From contig CANQVS010000010.1 of assembly GCA_947627345.1 (NCBI GenBank), forward strand, positions 1 through 64,000: a stretch of DNA of 64,000 nt. The letters are read 5' to 3'. The position numbers and the translations under genes were made by a program. The notes below the pieces were generated by a model that saw nothing but the letters and a program-made list of their open reading frames with translations, was not told the DNA's origin and ran no database searches. Source of the stretch: an uncultured Clostridia bacterium. GTDB lineage: Bacteria > Bacillota > Clostridia > Oscillospirales > Acutalibacteraceae. Below are positions 28,738 through 38,540 of the stretch, one piece after another (position 1 is the stretch's first letter; each line of letters starts with the position of its first letter).

Positions 28738-28935
28738 ATGACAGTTACTAAAGATTCAGTTATCGGTGACGTTCTTGACGCATATCCAAAAACCGCTGCG
28801 GTTTTTATGTCAATAGGTATGCACTGTCTGGGATGTCCCGCGTCACGAGGCGAGAGTATTGCCGACGCGTGTATGGTACACGGAGTAGACGCTGACGAGC
28901 TTATCCAGGAAATCAACAAAGTTATTTCCGAATAA
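28738..28935 (+). CDS. DUF1858-domain protein
   Basis: VIGDVLDAYPKTAAVFMSIGMHCLGCPASRGESIADAC. Confidence 0.85.
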   Translation: MTVTKDSVIGDVLDAYPKTAAVFMSIGMHCLGCPASRGESIADACMVHGVDADELIQEINKVISE

Positions 28936-29597
28936 TGGACAAGCTTTTCAGTCTTGATGAGAGATTAAAAACGTGCGCAAGCCTTGTACGGAAAAGTGCA
29001 AGGCTTGCTGACGTTGGAAGCGACCACGCGTATCTGCCCGTATGGCTTTTAAAACAGGGGAAAATCTCTTTCGCCATAGCATCGGACATCAACGAAAAGC
29101 CCCTCGAAAACGGAAAGCTTACCGCCGAAAAATACGGCGCTGAAAACATAAAGTTTCGTCTCGGAGCGGGACTTGACGCAATAAATAAAAGCGATAATAT
29201 TACAGACGTTGTAATTGCGGGAATGGGCGGAGAGGTTATAAGCGAAATCATACTTAAAAGTCCGCTTACGAGAGATACAAATCTTAATATTATCCTCCAG
29301 CCGATGACAAAAAGCGGTGAGCTTATCTCCTTTTTGTACGAAAACGGTTTTGAAATTCAAAAACAAAAGTGTGTAATTTCAAAGGGAAAATGCTACACGG
29401 TTATGGCGGTACGCTACACTTCGCAAAAAATTGAAATCAGCGATATTTTTCCGTATATAGGAAAACTTAATTTAAACGATGAGGTAAACCTGCGTTTTAT
29501 AAACGCGCATATAAAACACCTTGAGAATAAAAGCCTGGGCGATAATTCTCTTATCCCCCTCGTTAAAAAATTAAAAAAGATAATAAAAAATAATTGA
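28935..29597 (+). CDS. trmK: tRNA (adenine22-N1)-methyltransferase TrmK
   Basis: RLADVGSDHAYLPVWLL, GMGGEVISEIL. Confidence 0.9.
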   Translation: MDKLFSLDERLKTCASLVRKSARLADVGSDHAYLPVWLLKQGKISFAIASDINEKPLENGKLTAEKYGAENIKFRLGAGLDAINKSDNITDVVIAGMGGEVISEIILKSPLTRDTNLNIILQPMTKSGELISFLYENGFEIQKQKCVISKGKCYTVMAVRYTSQKIEISDIFPYIGKLNLNDEVNLRFINAHIKHLENKSLGDNSLIPLVKKLKKIIKNN

Positions 29598-29610
29598 AGA
29601 AGATGATAAA

Positions 29611-30366
29611 ATGAAAACCGTAAAGGATATTTTGAATTTTACAGAAACCTTTGCTCCTCTTGACTCTGCAATGGAGTACGACAACGTTGGACTGCTTGTA
29701 GGAAACGATAAAACGAAGGTCAGCAGAGCGGTTGTCGCCCTCGACATAACCGACAGCGTTATTGACGAAGCTTTAGAGAACCGCGCGGAACTAATCATCA
29801 GCCATCACCCCGTAATATTCAATCCGATTAAAAACATTTCAAGTGACAGCATAGTCTACAGATTAATTGAAAACAACGTAAGCGCTCTCTGCCTGCATAC
29901 GAACCTTGATTTAAGCGAAAGCTTTGGAGTTAACACCTGTCTTGCAAAGGCTGTCGGAGTTAAAAATGCAAAGTTTGTTCAGGGAGAGTGCCTCTACATA
30001 GGCGAACTTGATAAGGAAGTAAGCAACCTCGAGTTTGCGAAATCGGTTAAAAAAGCTTTACACTGTAAAGGGTTAAGGCTTACACTTAAAGACAAGAAAG
30101 TAAAAAAAATAGCGGTATGTTCGGGAAGCGGAGGAGAGTACGCGCCCTTGGCTAAATCCCTCGGCGCAGACGCCCTGCTGACGGGAGAGATTAAACATCA
30201 CGAAATTTTAGAGGCTGTAAAACTAAATATTGCTATTGTTGACGCAGGTCATTTCAAAACAGAGGATATAGTAACAGCTCCGCTGACAGACAAGCTTAAC
30301 AGAGAATTTAAAGACGTTGAGTTTATAAGGAGCAAAAGCTGTACAGATACAGTTGAATATCTTTAG
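29611..30366 (+). CDS. Nif3-like dinuclear metal-centre hexameric protein
   Basis: YDNVGLLVG, ISHHPVIFNPIK, HTNLD, LLTGEIKHHE. Confidence 0.93.
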   Translation: MKTVKDILNFTETFAPLDSAMEYDNVGLLVGNDKTKVSRAVVALDITDSVIDEALENRAELIISHHPVIFNPIKNISSDSIVYRLIENNVSALCLHTNLDLSESFGVNTCLAKAVGVKNAKFVQGECLYIGELDKEVSNLEFAKSVKKALHCKGLRLTLKDKKVKKIAVCSGSGGEYAPLAKSLGADALLTGEIKHHEILEAVKLNIAIVDAGHFKTEDIVTAPLTDKLNREFKDVEFIRSKSCTDTVEYL

Positions 30367-30370
30367 ATAA

Positions 30371-30424
30371 AATTCGGCAGGGAATCGAGAAAATCAAAAT
30401 GTTCTCGTTTTTCCCTGCCGAATT
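30371..30424 (+). terminator. Long two-part hairpin downstream of the Nif3-like gene
   Basis: AATTCGGCAGGGA...TCCCTGCCGAATT enclosing CGAGAA...TTCTCG. Confidence 0.6.
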
Positions 30425-30669
30425 CTTTGAGTTTATTATTAACATTATACCCTTTTGGAATGTCATTTTTACTTTATTGTAATAATTCTTTCACAATTAT
30501 TATTCTTTTATGGAATATTGTAACTGTTTTTACAGATTTTTAATTATTTAAAGGAATTAAATGCACGAAATGTAAAAACAGTAAAATAATAATTGCAATA
30601 TCGTAGAATATTTGTTATAATGTTTAATGATTATAAGTAATAGTATGTAAAAATATACAGGTGTATTGT

Positions 30670-31347
30670 ATGCGTATTCGTAAAAAGAAATGGGCAGAAC
30701 CTGAGCTTAACGTATGCGACTTTTATGTTTCAGAGCCAAAGCTTTATAAAAACCGCTGGAGTTGTTTTTTCAACAACGAAAACCCGATTATGCTTGAGGT
30801 CGGTTGCGGTAAAGGCTCTTTTGTCGGACAAATGGCGCTTTTAAATCCCGACATAAATTTTATAGCGGTCGATATAAAACTCGATATGCTCGGGGTAGGA
30901 CGCAGAAATATAGTAAAGCTTTTTTCTGAAAAAAACAGAGAGGTAGACAATATCGCGCTGGTCAGATACAATGTTGAGATGCTTGACGAGATAATCGGCA
31001 AGGAGGATAACATTCAGAGAATTTACATAAATTTCTGTAACCCGTGGCCGAGAGAAAAACACAAAAAGCGCAGACTTACCCACCCGAGAAAACTAAGACT
31101 TTATAAAGAAATTCTCTCAAACGGACGTGAAATACATTTTAAAACAGATGACGATGAACTGTTTTCTGAAAGTCTTGAATACTTTGAAAGTGAGAATTTT
31201 AAGCTTAAAAAGATAAGCTACGATTTACACAAAAGCGATATAGACCCCAAAACAACTCCTATGACAGAACACGAGAAAATGTTCTCCGACGAGGGAATTA
31301 AAATAAAATACTGCATAGCTGAAAACAAAGGAAATGATGTCCTATGA
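30670..31347 (+). CDS. trmB: tRNA (guanine46-N7)-methyltransferase TrmB
   Basis: LEVGCGKGSFVGQMA, INFCNPWPREKHKKRRL. Confidence 0.95.
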   Translation: MRIRKKKWAEPELNVCDFYVSEPKLYKNRWSCFFNNENPIMLEVGCGKGSFVGQMALLNPDINFIAVDIKLDMLGVGRRNIVKLFSEKNREVDNIALVRYNVEMLDEIIGKEDNIQRIYINFCNPWPREKHKKRRLTHPRKLRLYKEILSNGREIHFKTDDDELFSESLEYFESENFKLKKISYDLHKSDIDPKTTPMTEHEKMFSDEGIKIKYCIAENKGNDVL

Positions 31348-32678
31348 AAAAAATGGCGGGGATTTCGGCTGTAGCTTTGAGCCTCTGTATGATTTTTTCA
31401 GGATGCTCCTTAGGCATAAATGACTCAAGCCTTTTACATCCTCCCAAAACGGCGGGACGCGAAGCGGAACTTGAAAGACTTATTGAGGAAACCGCAAACG
31501 GCACTTATAAGCTTAAATACCCGCAGAGCGGTGCATATCGTTCGGCAATTATTACAGAGGATTTGAACGGAGACAAAAAAGACGAGGCTATCGCCTTTTA
31601 CTGTACCGACGATACTTCGACAAAAATTCTCGTTATGTACGACGACGGAAAGAAATGGTCGATAAGCCAAAGCTTTAAGATAAATTTAACTGAAGTTGAC
31701 TGCGTTCAGTTTGCTGATTACGATTACGACGGAACCGAGGAAATTTTTGCAGGATTTGCCTCTTTGAATACGGGGCTGAATGAACTTAATATTTTCGACT
31801 GTAATACCGAAAATCACACAACAAGCCATATTGATTTTAAAAGCTCCTATTCAAGCTTTACGACTGGCGATTATGACCGCGACGGGGCTAATGAAATTCT
31901 TACTTTTATTTTAAACTCAAACGAGGCGGACGCGCAGGCTGTTCTTACTGATTACGATAAAAACGAACTCTACACTCTCGCACGGTGCGATATGGACCGG
32001 GCAGTTACCAGATTTGAAAAGGTGACTTCGGGACTCATAAACAACGATACTATGGGCGTTTGTGTGGACGGATCTCTTGAAAACGGCTACAACAGTCAAG
32101 TTGTTTACTACAACCCTGACAGGGAGGAGCTTATAAGCTATCCTATTACATTGGGCAAAAAACAAAACCAAACCGTAAGAACCTACAATGTAAACTGTAC
32201 GGATATTGACGACGACGGATTTTTGGAAATCCCGATTATAAAAGATATTTCGCCTAAATCGTATCCCAAAGAAGAAACCATTGCGCCAATAATAAACTGG
32301 AGCTGTCTTAATACTGAAAAGGTTAAGCTTTCTACAAAGGTTAAATGCGTTACAAATTTTGAATTCGGCTACTATTTTAAGCTTAGCGGAAAGCTTTCAA
32401 ACAACACTATAGCTACTTTAAGCGATGATATGAAAACTCTTAAAATTTACTCTGAAAAGACTGAATCCACTCAGTCACTTATAGCCACATTCAAGGTTTT
32501 TGACGTTGGAACGTCAACCGACGGTATGAGTGGCTACTCCACGCTTGAAAGCTATAACCAGTACATATATGCCTTTAAAATTGAGAATAATTCTCCGATT
32601 TATATAAATGAGGATATGATTAAGGAAAACTTTGCGCTGAACGATTCAGCGTCCGAAAATACAGAAGTTTATTTTTAA
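31344..32678 (+). CDS. Lipoprotein with FG-GAP/VCBS-like Ca-binding repeats
   Basis: Lipobox CMIFSGC; repeated D-x-[DN]-x-D-G motifs (EDLNGDKKDEAIAF, DYDYDGTEEIFA, DYDRDGANEILTF, DIDDDGFLEIPI). Confidence 0.75.
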   Translation: MKKMAGISAVALSLCMIFSGCSLGINDSSLLHPPKTAGREAELERLIEETANGTYKLKYPQSGAYRSAIITEDLNGDKKDEAIAFYCTDDTSTKILVMYDDGKKWSISQSFKINLTEVDCVQFADYDYDGTEEIFAGFASLNTGLNELNIFDCNTENHTTSHIDFKSSYSSFTTGDYDRDGANEILTFILNSNEADAQAVLTDYDKNELYTLARCDMDRAVTRFEKVTSGLINNDTMGVCVDGSLENGYNSQVVYYNPDREELISYPITLGKKQNQTVRTYNVNCTDIDDDGFLEIPIIKDISPKSYPKEETIAPIINWSCLNTEKVKLSTKVKCVTNFEFGYYFKLSGKLSNNTIATLSDDMKTLKIYSEKTESTQSLIATFKVFDVGTSTDGMSGYSTLESYNQYIYAFKIENNSPIYINEDMIKENFALNDSASENTEVYF

Positions 32679-32696
32679 ATTAACGGAGGTTTTAAA

Positions 32697-33401
32697 ATGA
32701 AAAAGGTACTTGTTTGTGAGGACGAATCCGCTATCCGCGACTTCGTCGTAATTAACCTGCAACGTGCCGGATACGAAGTTGTCGAGGCAGACAGCGGAGA
32801 GGCAGCTTTAAAGCGCTACGAAGAAAACGGCGGTGACTTTGACGTTGCGATTTTAGATGTAATGCTTCCGGGAATCGACGGTTTTCAGGTTTGTAAAGAG
32901 CTTAGAAATAAAAACGGCGGTCTTGGAATTATTATGCTATCTGCAAAAACTCAGGAAATGGATAAGGTTACGGGACTTATGCTCGGAGCCGACGACTATG
33001 TAACAAAGCCATTTTCCCCTTCGGAGCTTTTAGCGAGAGTAGACTCTCTCCACAGGAGAGTTTCGCTTGCTCAGGCCAATGCCGAAAACAACTTTAAAGA
33101 GGAGCTGCATTCGGGTGATTTTACTCTTAACCTGAGAAACCGCTCGCTTCTTAAAAACGGCGAGGTCATCGAGCTTACGCAGGTTGAGTTTCAGATTATG
33201 GAATACTTCTTCTCAAATCCGGGAGAAACACTCGACCGTACCGATATTCTAAGTCATGTTTGGGGTGACGCTTACGTCGGAGAGGAAAAAATTGTTGACG
33301 TAAATATCCGCAGGCTCAGAATGAAAGTTGAGGACGAGCCGTCAAACCCAAAATACATCGTTACTGTTTGGGGCTTAGGATATAAGTGGGACACTAACTG
33401 A
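32697..33401 (+). CDS. OmpR/PhoB-family response regulator
   Basis: CEDESAIRDFV, LDVMLPGIDG, winged-helix C-terminus. Confidence 0.95.
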   Translation: MKKVLVCEDESAIRDFVVINLQRAGYEVVEADSGEAALKRYEENGGDFDVAILDVMLPGIDGFQVCKELRNKNGGLGIIMLSAKTQEMDKVTGLMLGADDYVTKPFSPSELLARVDSLHRRVSLAQANAENNFKEELHSGDFTLNLRNRSLLKNGEVIELTQVEFQIMEYFFSNPGETLDRTDILSHVWGDAYVGEEKIVDVNIRRLRMKVEDEPSNPKYIVTVWGLGYKWDTN

Positions 33402-33436
33402 TTACATATTAAAAAATAAAAGGAGGCAGAAAGGAT

Positions 33437-34867
33437 TTGTTTAAGGGTATTACCAGACGATGGGTATTCAGCACAATACTGCTTATAGTTCTGATAATAG
33501 TTCTGATTGTTACAGGTCTTATTTACGGAACTGTCTACCTTTTTAATAACGAGGTTGAACGCACGCTCACGACAGCGGGTTCAGAGCTTACCTCGGTTTT
33601 TGAAAACTACGAGGCGGACAACTCGACCGCCTTTACCTCAGGCGCAAGGAGTTATGTTGAAAATTTTCAGCATAAGGAACAAATGGAGGTAATGTTAGTC
33701 AATTCAACGGGGAGAATCATTCTTACCTCGACAGGCTTTTCTTATGACGAAAACGAGGACGTTAAAGACTTTGAAAACGCCAAAAACAACAATCTCGGCT
33801 ATTCTTTTGAGCATGGAATATCGCTCTCGGGAGAGCCTGTTACAAGCTATATACGCATAATTAACAACAGAAACGGCTACGCCATAGGTGCGGTACGGTA
33901 TGTCGTTTCCACTACCGATGTTACAAATCGTATAGTTATAATATCCTCGATTATTATCTTCTCGGGGCTTGTGATACTTTTTATAATAATCGTTTCAGGC
34001 TCCTGTTTTATCCGCTCGATTGTAACTCCCGTACGAGAGCTTAGCGAAACAGCCAACAAAATTGCCCACGGCGACTTCAGCACAAAAATAGAAAAACGCT
34101 ATAACGATGAAATAGGAGATTTGTGCGACGCTATTACCGATATGGCAAAGGATTTAGAGGCAACGGAACAGATGAAAAACGACTTCATTTCCCGTGTTTC
34201 TCACGAGCTTAGAACTCCGCTTACGGCAATTAAAGGCTGGGCGGAAACTATGCAACTATCGGGCAGAAAAAAGCTTGACAGAAAGACCTTTGACAAGGGT
34301 ATGGACGTTATTATAAAGGAAAGCGGACGTCTTACAGGAATTGTTGAGGAGCTTTTGGATTTCTCAAGAATACAGACGGGAAGAATGGTTCTCATCAACG
34401 AAAAGCTTGATATTTTAGCGGAGCTTGACGAGGTAATATATATTCTCAAAGACAGAGCCGTAAACGAGGGTAAACACCTAATTTACGATGAACCTGTTGA
34501 AATGTTCCCTCCCGTTTACGGTGACAGAAACCGCCTTAAACAGGTGTTCATAAACGTAATAGACAACGCTCTCAAATACACTCCCGAGGACGGAGTTGTG
34601 GCTATTGAAATAAAATACGATAAAGAAAACGACCCCGATAATATTATAATCACAATTACTGACACGGGATGCGGAATATCCGCTGAGGATTTGCCGAAAG
34701 TTAAAGAGAAATTTTATAAGGCGAATCAAAAGGTCAACGGTTCCGGAATCGGACTTGCCGTTGCGGACGAAATTATGCAGCTCCACAAGGGAAAGCTGGA
34801 TATTGAATCGGGCGTAGGCGTAGGGACTACGGTGACAATTACATTGCCTGTACTTAACGAAGGTTAA
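33437..34867 (+). CDS. HAMP-domain sensor histidine kinase (TTG start)
   Basis: SHELRTPLTAIKGW H-box, N/G boxes (NVIDNALKYT, GSGIGLAV); ggagg upstream of TTG. Confidence 0.95.
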   Translation: MFKGITRRWVFSTILLIVLIIVLIVTGLIYGTVYLFNNEVERTLTTAGSELTSVFENYEADNSTAFTSGARSYVENFQHKEQMEVMLVNSTGRIILTSTGFSYDENEDVKDFENAKNNNLGYSFEHGISLSGEPVTSYIRIINNRNGYAIGAVRYVVSTTDVTNRIVIISSIIIFSGLVILFIIIVSGSCFIRSIVTPVRELSETANKIAHGDFSTKIEKRYNDEIGDLCDAITDMAKDLEATEQMKNDFISRVSHELRTPLTAIKGWAETMQLSGRKKLDRKTFDKGMDVIIKESGRLTGIVEELLDFSRIQTGRMVLINEKLDILAELDEVIYILKDRAVNEGKHLIYDEPVEMFPPVYGDRNRLKQVFINVIDNALKYTPEDGVVAIEIKYDKENDPDNIIITITDTGCGISAEDLPKVKEKFYKANQKVNGSGIGLAVADEIMQLHKGKLDIESGVGVGTTVTITLPVLNEG

Positions 34868-34891
34868 TTTGATATAGAATGAAGGTATTTT

Positions 34892-35878
34892 ATGAGTAAA
34901 AAAACGGAAACAAAAAAAATTACTTCAATCGGCGGAAGCGCGCTGATTGAGGGTATTATGATGAGGGGTCCGAAAAAAAGCACGGTCGCAGTAAGAACGG
35001 GCGAGGACGAAATATATACAGAGGACGTTAAAATAAAATTTTTAAGCCAGTCAAATAAATTCTGGCGGTTACCTCTTATAAGAGGCGTTTCGGGTATGAT
35101 AGACTCAATGCGTTTAAGCTATAAATGCCTTATGCTCTCAGCAAACAAGGCGCTTGAATCGGGTGAAATCGAGGAAGAAGAACCGAGTAAATTTGAAAAA
35201 TGGATTGACGAAAAATTCGGCGATAAATTTATGAAAATTCTTATGGTTTTTTCAAGCCTTATAGGAGTTGTGCTTGCGGTACTTTTATTCTTCTTTTTGC
35301 CGACCTGGATTTTCGGCCTTTTAGGCTTAGCGTTTCCCGCCCTCAACACAGGAGGCGAGGGAATAGCGTTCTGGCAGTCGGTTATAGAAGGAGTTTTGAA
35401 AATAGCAATCTTTATTTCGTATATTATGCTTGTTTCTATGACGCCCGATATGAAGCGTGTTTTTCAATATCACGGCGCGGAGCATAAAACGATTTTCTGT
35501 TATGAAAGAGAACTTGAACTCACCCCCGAAAACGTAATGAAACAATCACGTTTCCACCCGCGGTGCGGAACAAGCTTTATTCTCCTTATGCTTTTAGTCG
35601 GAATTGTTATCGGACTTTTTATTCCGCCGGGACTTTTTTTAAGACCGCTCATAAAAATACTTCTTTTACCGCTTACTATGGGAATAGGCTATGAGTTGAT
35701 CAAATTCTGCGGAAAGCACGATAATTGGTTAACAAGAATAATCGCCGCGCCCGGACTTTGGGCACAGCGAGTTACTACGAAAGAACCCGACGAGAAAATG
35801 TGCGAGGTTGCCATTAAGGCGATTGAGGCGGTTATTCCCGATGACGGTTCGGATATTGTGAAAAATGGTTGCTGTTAA
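34892..35878 (+). CDS. DUF1385 integral membrane protein
   Basis: SIGGSALIEGIMMRGP, YHGAEHKTIFCYE, HPRCGTSF; upstream of prmC. Confidence 0.93.
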   Translation: MSKKTETKKITSIGGSALIEGIMMRGPKKSTVAVRTGEDEIYTEDVKIKFLSQSNKFWRLPLIRGVSGMIDSMRLSYKCLMLSANKALESGEIEEEEPSKFEKWIDEKFGDKFMKILMVFSSLIGVVLAVLLFFFLPTWIFGLLGLAFPALNTGGEGIAFWQSVIEGVLKIAIFISYIMLVSMTPDMKRVFQYHGAEHKTIFCYERELELTPENVMKQSRFHPRCGTSFILLMLLVGIVIGLFIPPGLFLRPLIKILLLPLTMGIGYELIKFCGKHDNWLTRIIAAPGLWAQRVTTKEPDEKMCEVAIKAIEAVIPDDGSDIVKNGCC

Positions 35879-36707
35879 GTTTTTATATAATAAAGCTAAA
35901 GAGGAATTGGATAAGGCAGGAATTTCATCTCCTGCCTTTAATTCTATGTGCCTTATTGAAAAGGTTTTCGGGATAAATAAGGCAGAACTTTTATCGGGAA
36001 ATCATATTGCCGATGACGATAAATCGGTAGAATTTATAACGCTTTTGGGCAGAAGACTGAGCGGAGAACCTCTGCAGTATCTGCTCGGAGAATGGGAATT
36101 TTACGGCTATAAATTCAAGGTTGGAAAGGGAGTATTAATTCCGAGAGATGATACCGAGGTTCTTTTAAGAGTTTGCTTAAATTATCTTAAAGATAAAAAA
36201 TACACAAAAGTTCTCGACCTTTGTTCGGGAAGCGGGGCGCTCGCAATAGCAATAGCAAAGGAAACAGACGCGCAGGTAACCGCGATTGAAAAATCCGCCG
36301 AGGCTCTCCCCTACCTCTGCGAAAACATCAGCTTAAACAAAGCGGACGTAGAGGTTATTGCAGGCGACGTTTTTAAATGCTCGGGGGAATTTGACGACGG
36401 GTATTTTGACCTTATTCTCTCAAATCCTCCGTATATAATACGAAGTGAGATTGACTCTCTTCAAAAGGAAATCTCCTTTGAACCGAGAATTGCACTTGAC
36501 GGCGGAGTGGACGGATACGATTTTTACCGCTGTATTGTAAGGGACTATTCAAAAAAGTTAAAAAGTGGCGGAATGATGGCGCTTGAAATCGGAGAGGGTC
36601 AGTTTTCAACAGTTAAAAATCTTTTGGAAAAAGAAAACTTTATCAAAATAGGCTATGAACTTGACCTTGGAAATATTCAGAGGGCTATTTATGGTACTTT
36701 GGTGTGA
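35865..36707 (+). CDS. prmC: Peptide chain release factor N5-glutamine methyltransferase
   Basis: LDLCSGSGALAIA, LSNPPYI. Confidence 0.95.
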   Translation: MVAVKFLYNKAKEELDKAGISSPAFNSMCLIEKVFGINKAELLSGNHIADDDKSVEFITLLGRRLSGEPLQYLLGEWEFYGYKFKVGKGVLIPRDDTEVLLRVCLNYLKDKKYTKVLDLCSGSGALAIAIAKETDAQVTAIEKSAEALPYLCENISLNKADVEVIAGDVFKCSGEFDDGYFDLILSNPPYIIRSEIDSLQKEISFEPRIALDGGVDGYDFYRCIVRDYSKKLKSGGMMALEIGEGQFSTVKNLLEKENFIKIGYELDLGNIQRAIYGTLV

Positions 36708-36822
36708 CTTTAGAAAATTTGTTCGATAAAAATACGGCTTTAATATTGATTTTTTCCCCGTAATAATTTATAATTGAGTAGTAAGTTTGAATTAAATATA
36801 CACGAAAACGGAGGTATGAATA

Positions 36823-37926
36823 ATGGCAGTTGATAAGGCAAAAGCGCTTGAAACAGCGATGACGCAAATTGAAAAACAATTTGGCAAGGGTGCGGTTATG
36901 CGCTTGGGACAGAATCAGCATATGGCGGTTGACCATATTTCAACAGGCTCGCTTTCTCTCGATATTGCGCTCGGTATCGGCGGACTCCCGAGAGGAAGAA
37001 TCGTAGAAATTTACGGACCTGAATCATCGGGTAAAACCACACTGTCCCTCCACTGCATCGCGGAGGGACAGAAAAACGGCGGAAACGTCGCTTTTATAGA
37101 CGTTGAACACGCGCTTGACCCCGTATACGCGGAGGCATTGGGAGTGGATATTAATTCGCTTTTGGTTTCACAGCCGGACACGGGCGAGGACGCATTGGAA
37201 ATTGCGGAGGCGCTTATCAGGAGCGGAGCGATTGACGTTATCGTTGTCGATTCCGTTGCGGCTCTTGTTCCGAAAGCAGAAATTGAGGGCGAAATGGGCG
37301 ACAGCCACGTCGGACTTCACGCAAGGCTTATGTCGCAGGCTTTGAGAAAGCTTGCGGGCGCTATCAACAAGAGCAACTGCGTTGCAATTTTCATTAATCA
37401 GCTTCGTGAAAAGGTCGGAGTAATTTACGGAAATCCCGAGGTTACCACAGGAGGACGCGCGCTTAAATTCTACTCCTCTGTTCGTATTGACGTAAGACGT
37501 GTGGAAACCTTAAAGCAGAACGGCGAGATGATTGGTAACCGCACAAGGGCAAAGGTTGTTAAAAATAAAATTGCTCCCCCGTTTAAAGAGGCGGAGTTTG
37601 ATATTATGTACGGTAAAGGTATAAGCCGTATCGGCGAACTTGTAGACTTGAGCGTAAAGGCTGACGTCATTCAGAAAGCGGGTGCGTGGTTCAGCTACAA
37701 CGGGGAACGTCTCGGACAAGGACGCGAGAACGTAAAGGACCTTTTGACAAATAATCCCGAGCTTGCCGAGAAAATCGAAAAAGAACTTTGGGAAAATATA
37801 GATAAACTCGGACCGAAAAAGAAAGCTGCGCCTAAGGCTAAGACTGTAGAGGTAAAATCAGAGGTTAAGGAAAATTCCGTTTCAACCTCCAAAAAAGCTA
37901 ACATTGATATTTTAGTCGAAGACTGA
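36823..37926 (+). CDS. recA: Recombinase RecA
   Basis: [13 protein letters not shown], full-length conserved. Confidence 0.99.
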   Translation: MAVDKAKALETAMTQIEKQFGKGAVMRLGQNQHMAVDHISTGSLSLDIALGIGGLPRGRIVEIYGPESSGKTTLSLHCIAEGQKNGGNVAFIDVEHALDPVYAEALGVDINSLLVSQPDTGEDALEIAEALIRSGAIDVIVVDSVAALVPKAEIEGEMGDSHVGLHARLMSQALRKLAGAINKSNCVAIFINQLREKVGVIYGNPEVTTGGRALKFYSSVRIDVRRVETLKQNGEMIGNRTRAKVVKNKIAPPFKEAEFDIMYGKGISRIGELVDLSVKADVIQKAGAWFSYNGERLGQGRENVKDLLTNNPELAEKIEKELWENIDKLGPKKKAAPKAKTVEVKSEVKENSVSTSKKANIDILVED

Positions 37927-38540
37927 TGATTATTACCGATATCGTTCCTAAGAGAAAGAAACTCTCCGCACTTTATATTGACGGAGAATTTGCGCTTAAA
38001 ATAGACAGCGAAACCCTGCTTGCGAGTCCATATTCCATCGGCTCTGAAATTTCAGACGAACAGCTTAAAGAGCTTATCGACTCCTCAAAAGAAAAGCGGG
38101 CTAAAGAAAAGGCGCTTTGGCTTCTTTCAACACGAGACCACAGCAAGCGTGAGCTTGAAATAAAAATACGAAGAACCTCCGACGGGGATTCCGCTAAAAA
38201 AGCGGTTGAGCGTATGGAGGAACTCGGACTTGTAGACGATGAAAAATTCGCGAGAAGATACGCGGACGAACTCATAAACATAAAACACCTATCCGAAAGA
38301 GGCGTTAAATACAAACTTTTGGAAAAAGGTATCGAGCGCGATTTGGCTGAAAAAATTCTGGGAGAACTTTCTCCCGACCCGCGCGAGCATATTGGTATTT
38401 TAATCGAGAAAAAATACCTAAGATACCTCTTTGACGAAAAAGGAAGACGAAAAACCGTGTCGGCTCTTGAAAGAATGGGATACTCGTGGAGCGATATCAG
38501 CACGGTAATGAATAAATATTTTGAGGACGAATACATATGA
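37926..38540 (+). CDS. recX: Regulatory protein RecX
   Basis: RDHSKRELEIKI..., LGLVDDEKFARRYADE; overlaps recA stop. Confidence 0.93.
   Translation: MIITDIVPKRKKLSALYIDGEFALKIDSETLLASPYSIGSEISDEQLKELIDSSKEKRAKEKALWLLSTRDHSKRELEIKIRRTSDGDSAKKAVERMEELGLVDDEKFARRYADELINIKHLSERGVKYKLLEKGIERDLAEKILGELSPDPREHIGILIEKKYLRYLFDEKGRRKTVSALERMGYSWSDISTVMNKYFEDEYI

Noticed and set aside
36708-36822. LexA/SOS box upstream of recA
   Set aside because: No GAAC-N4-GTTC palindrome found by eye
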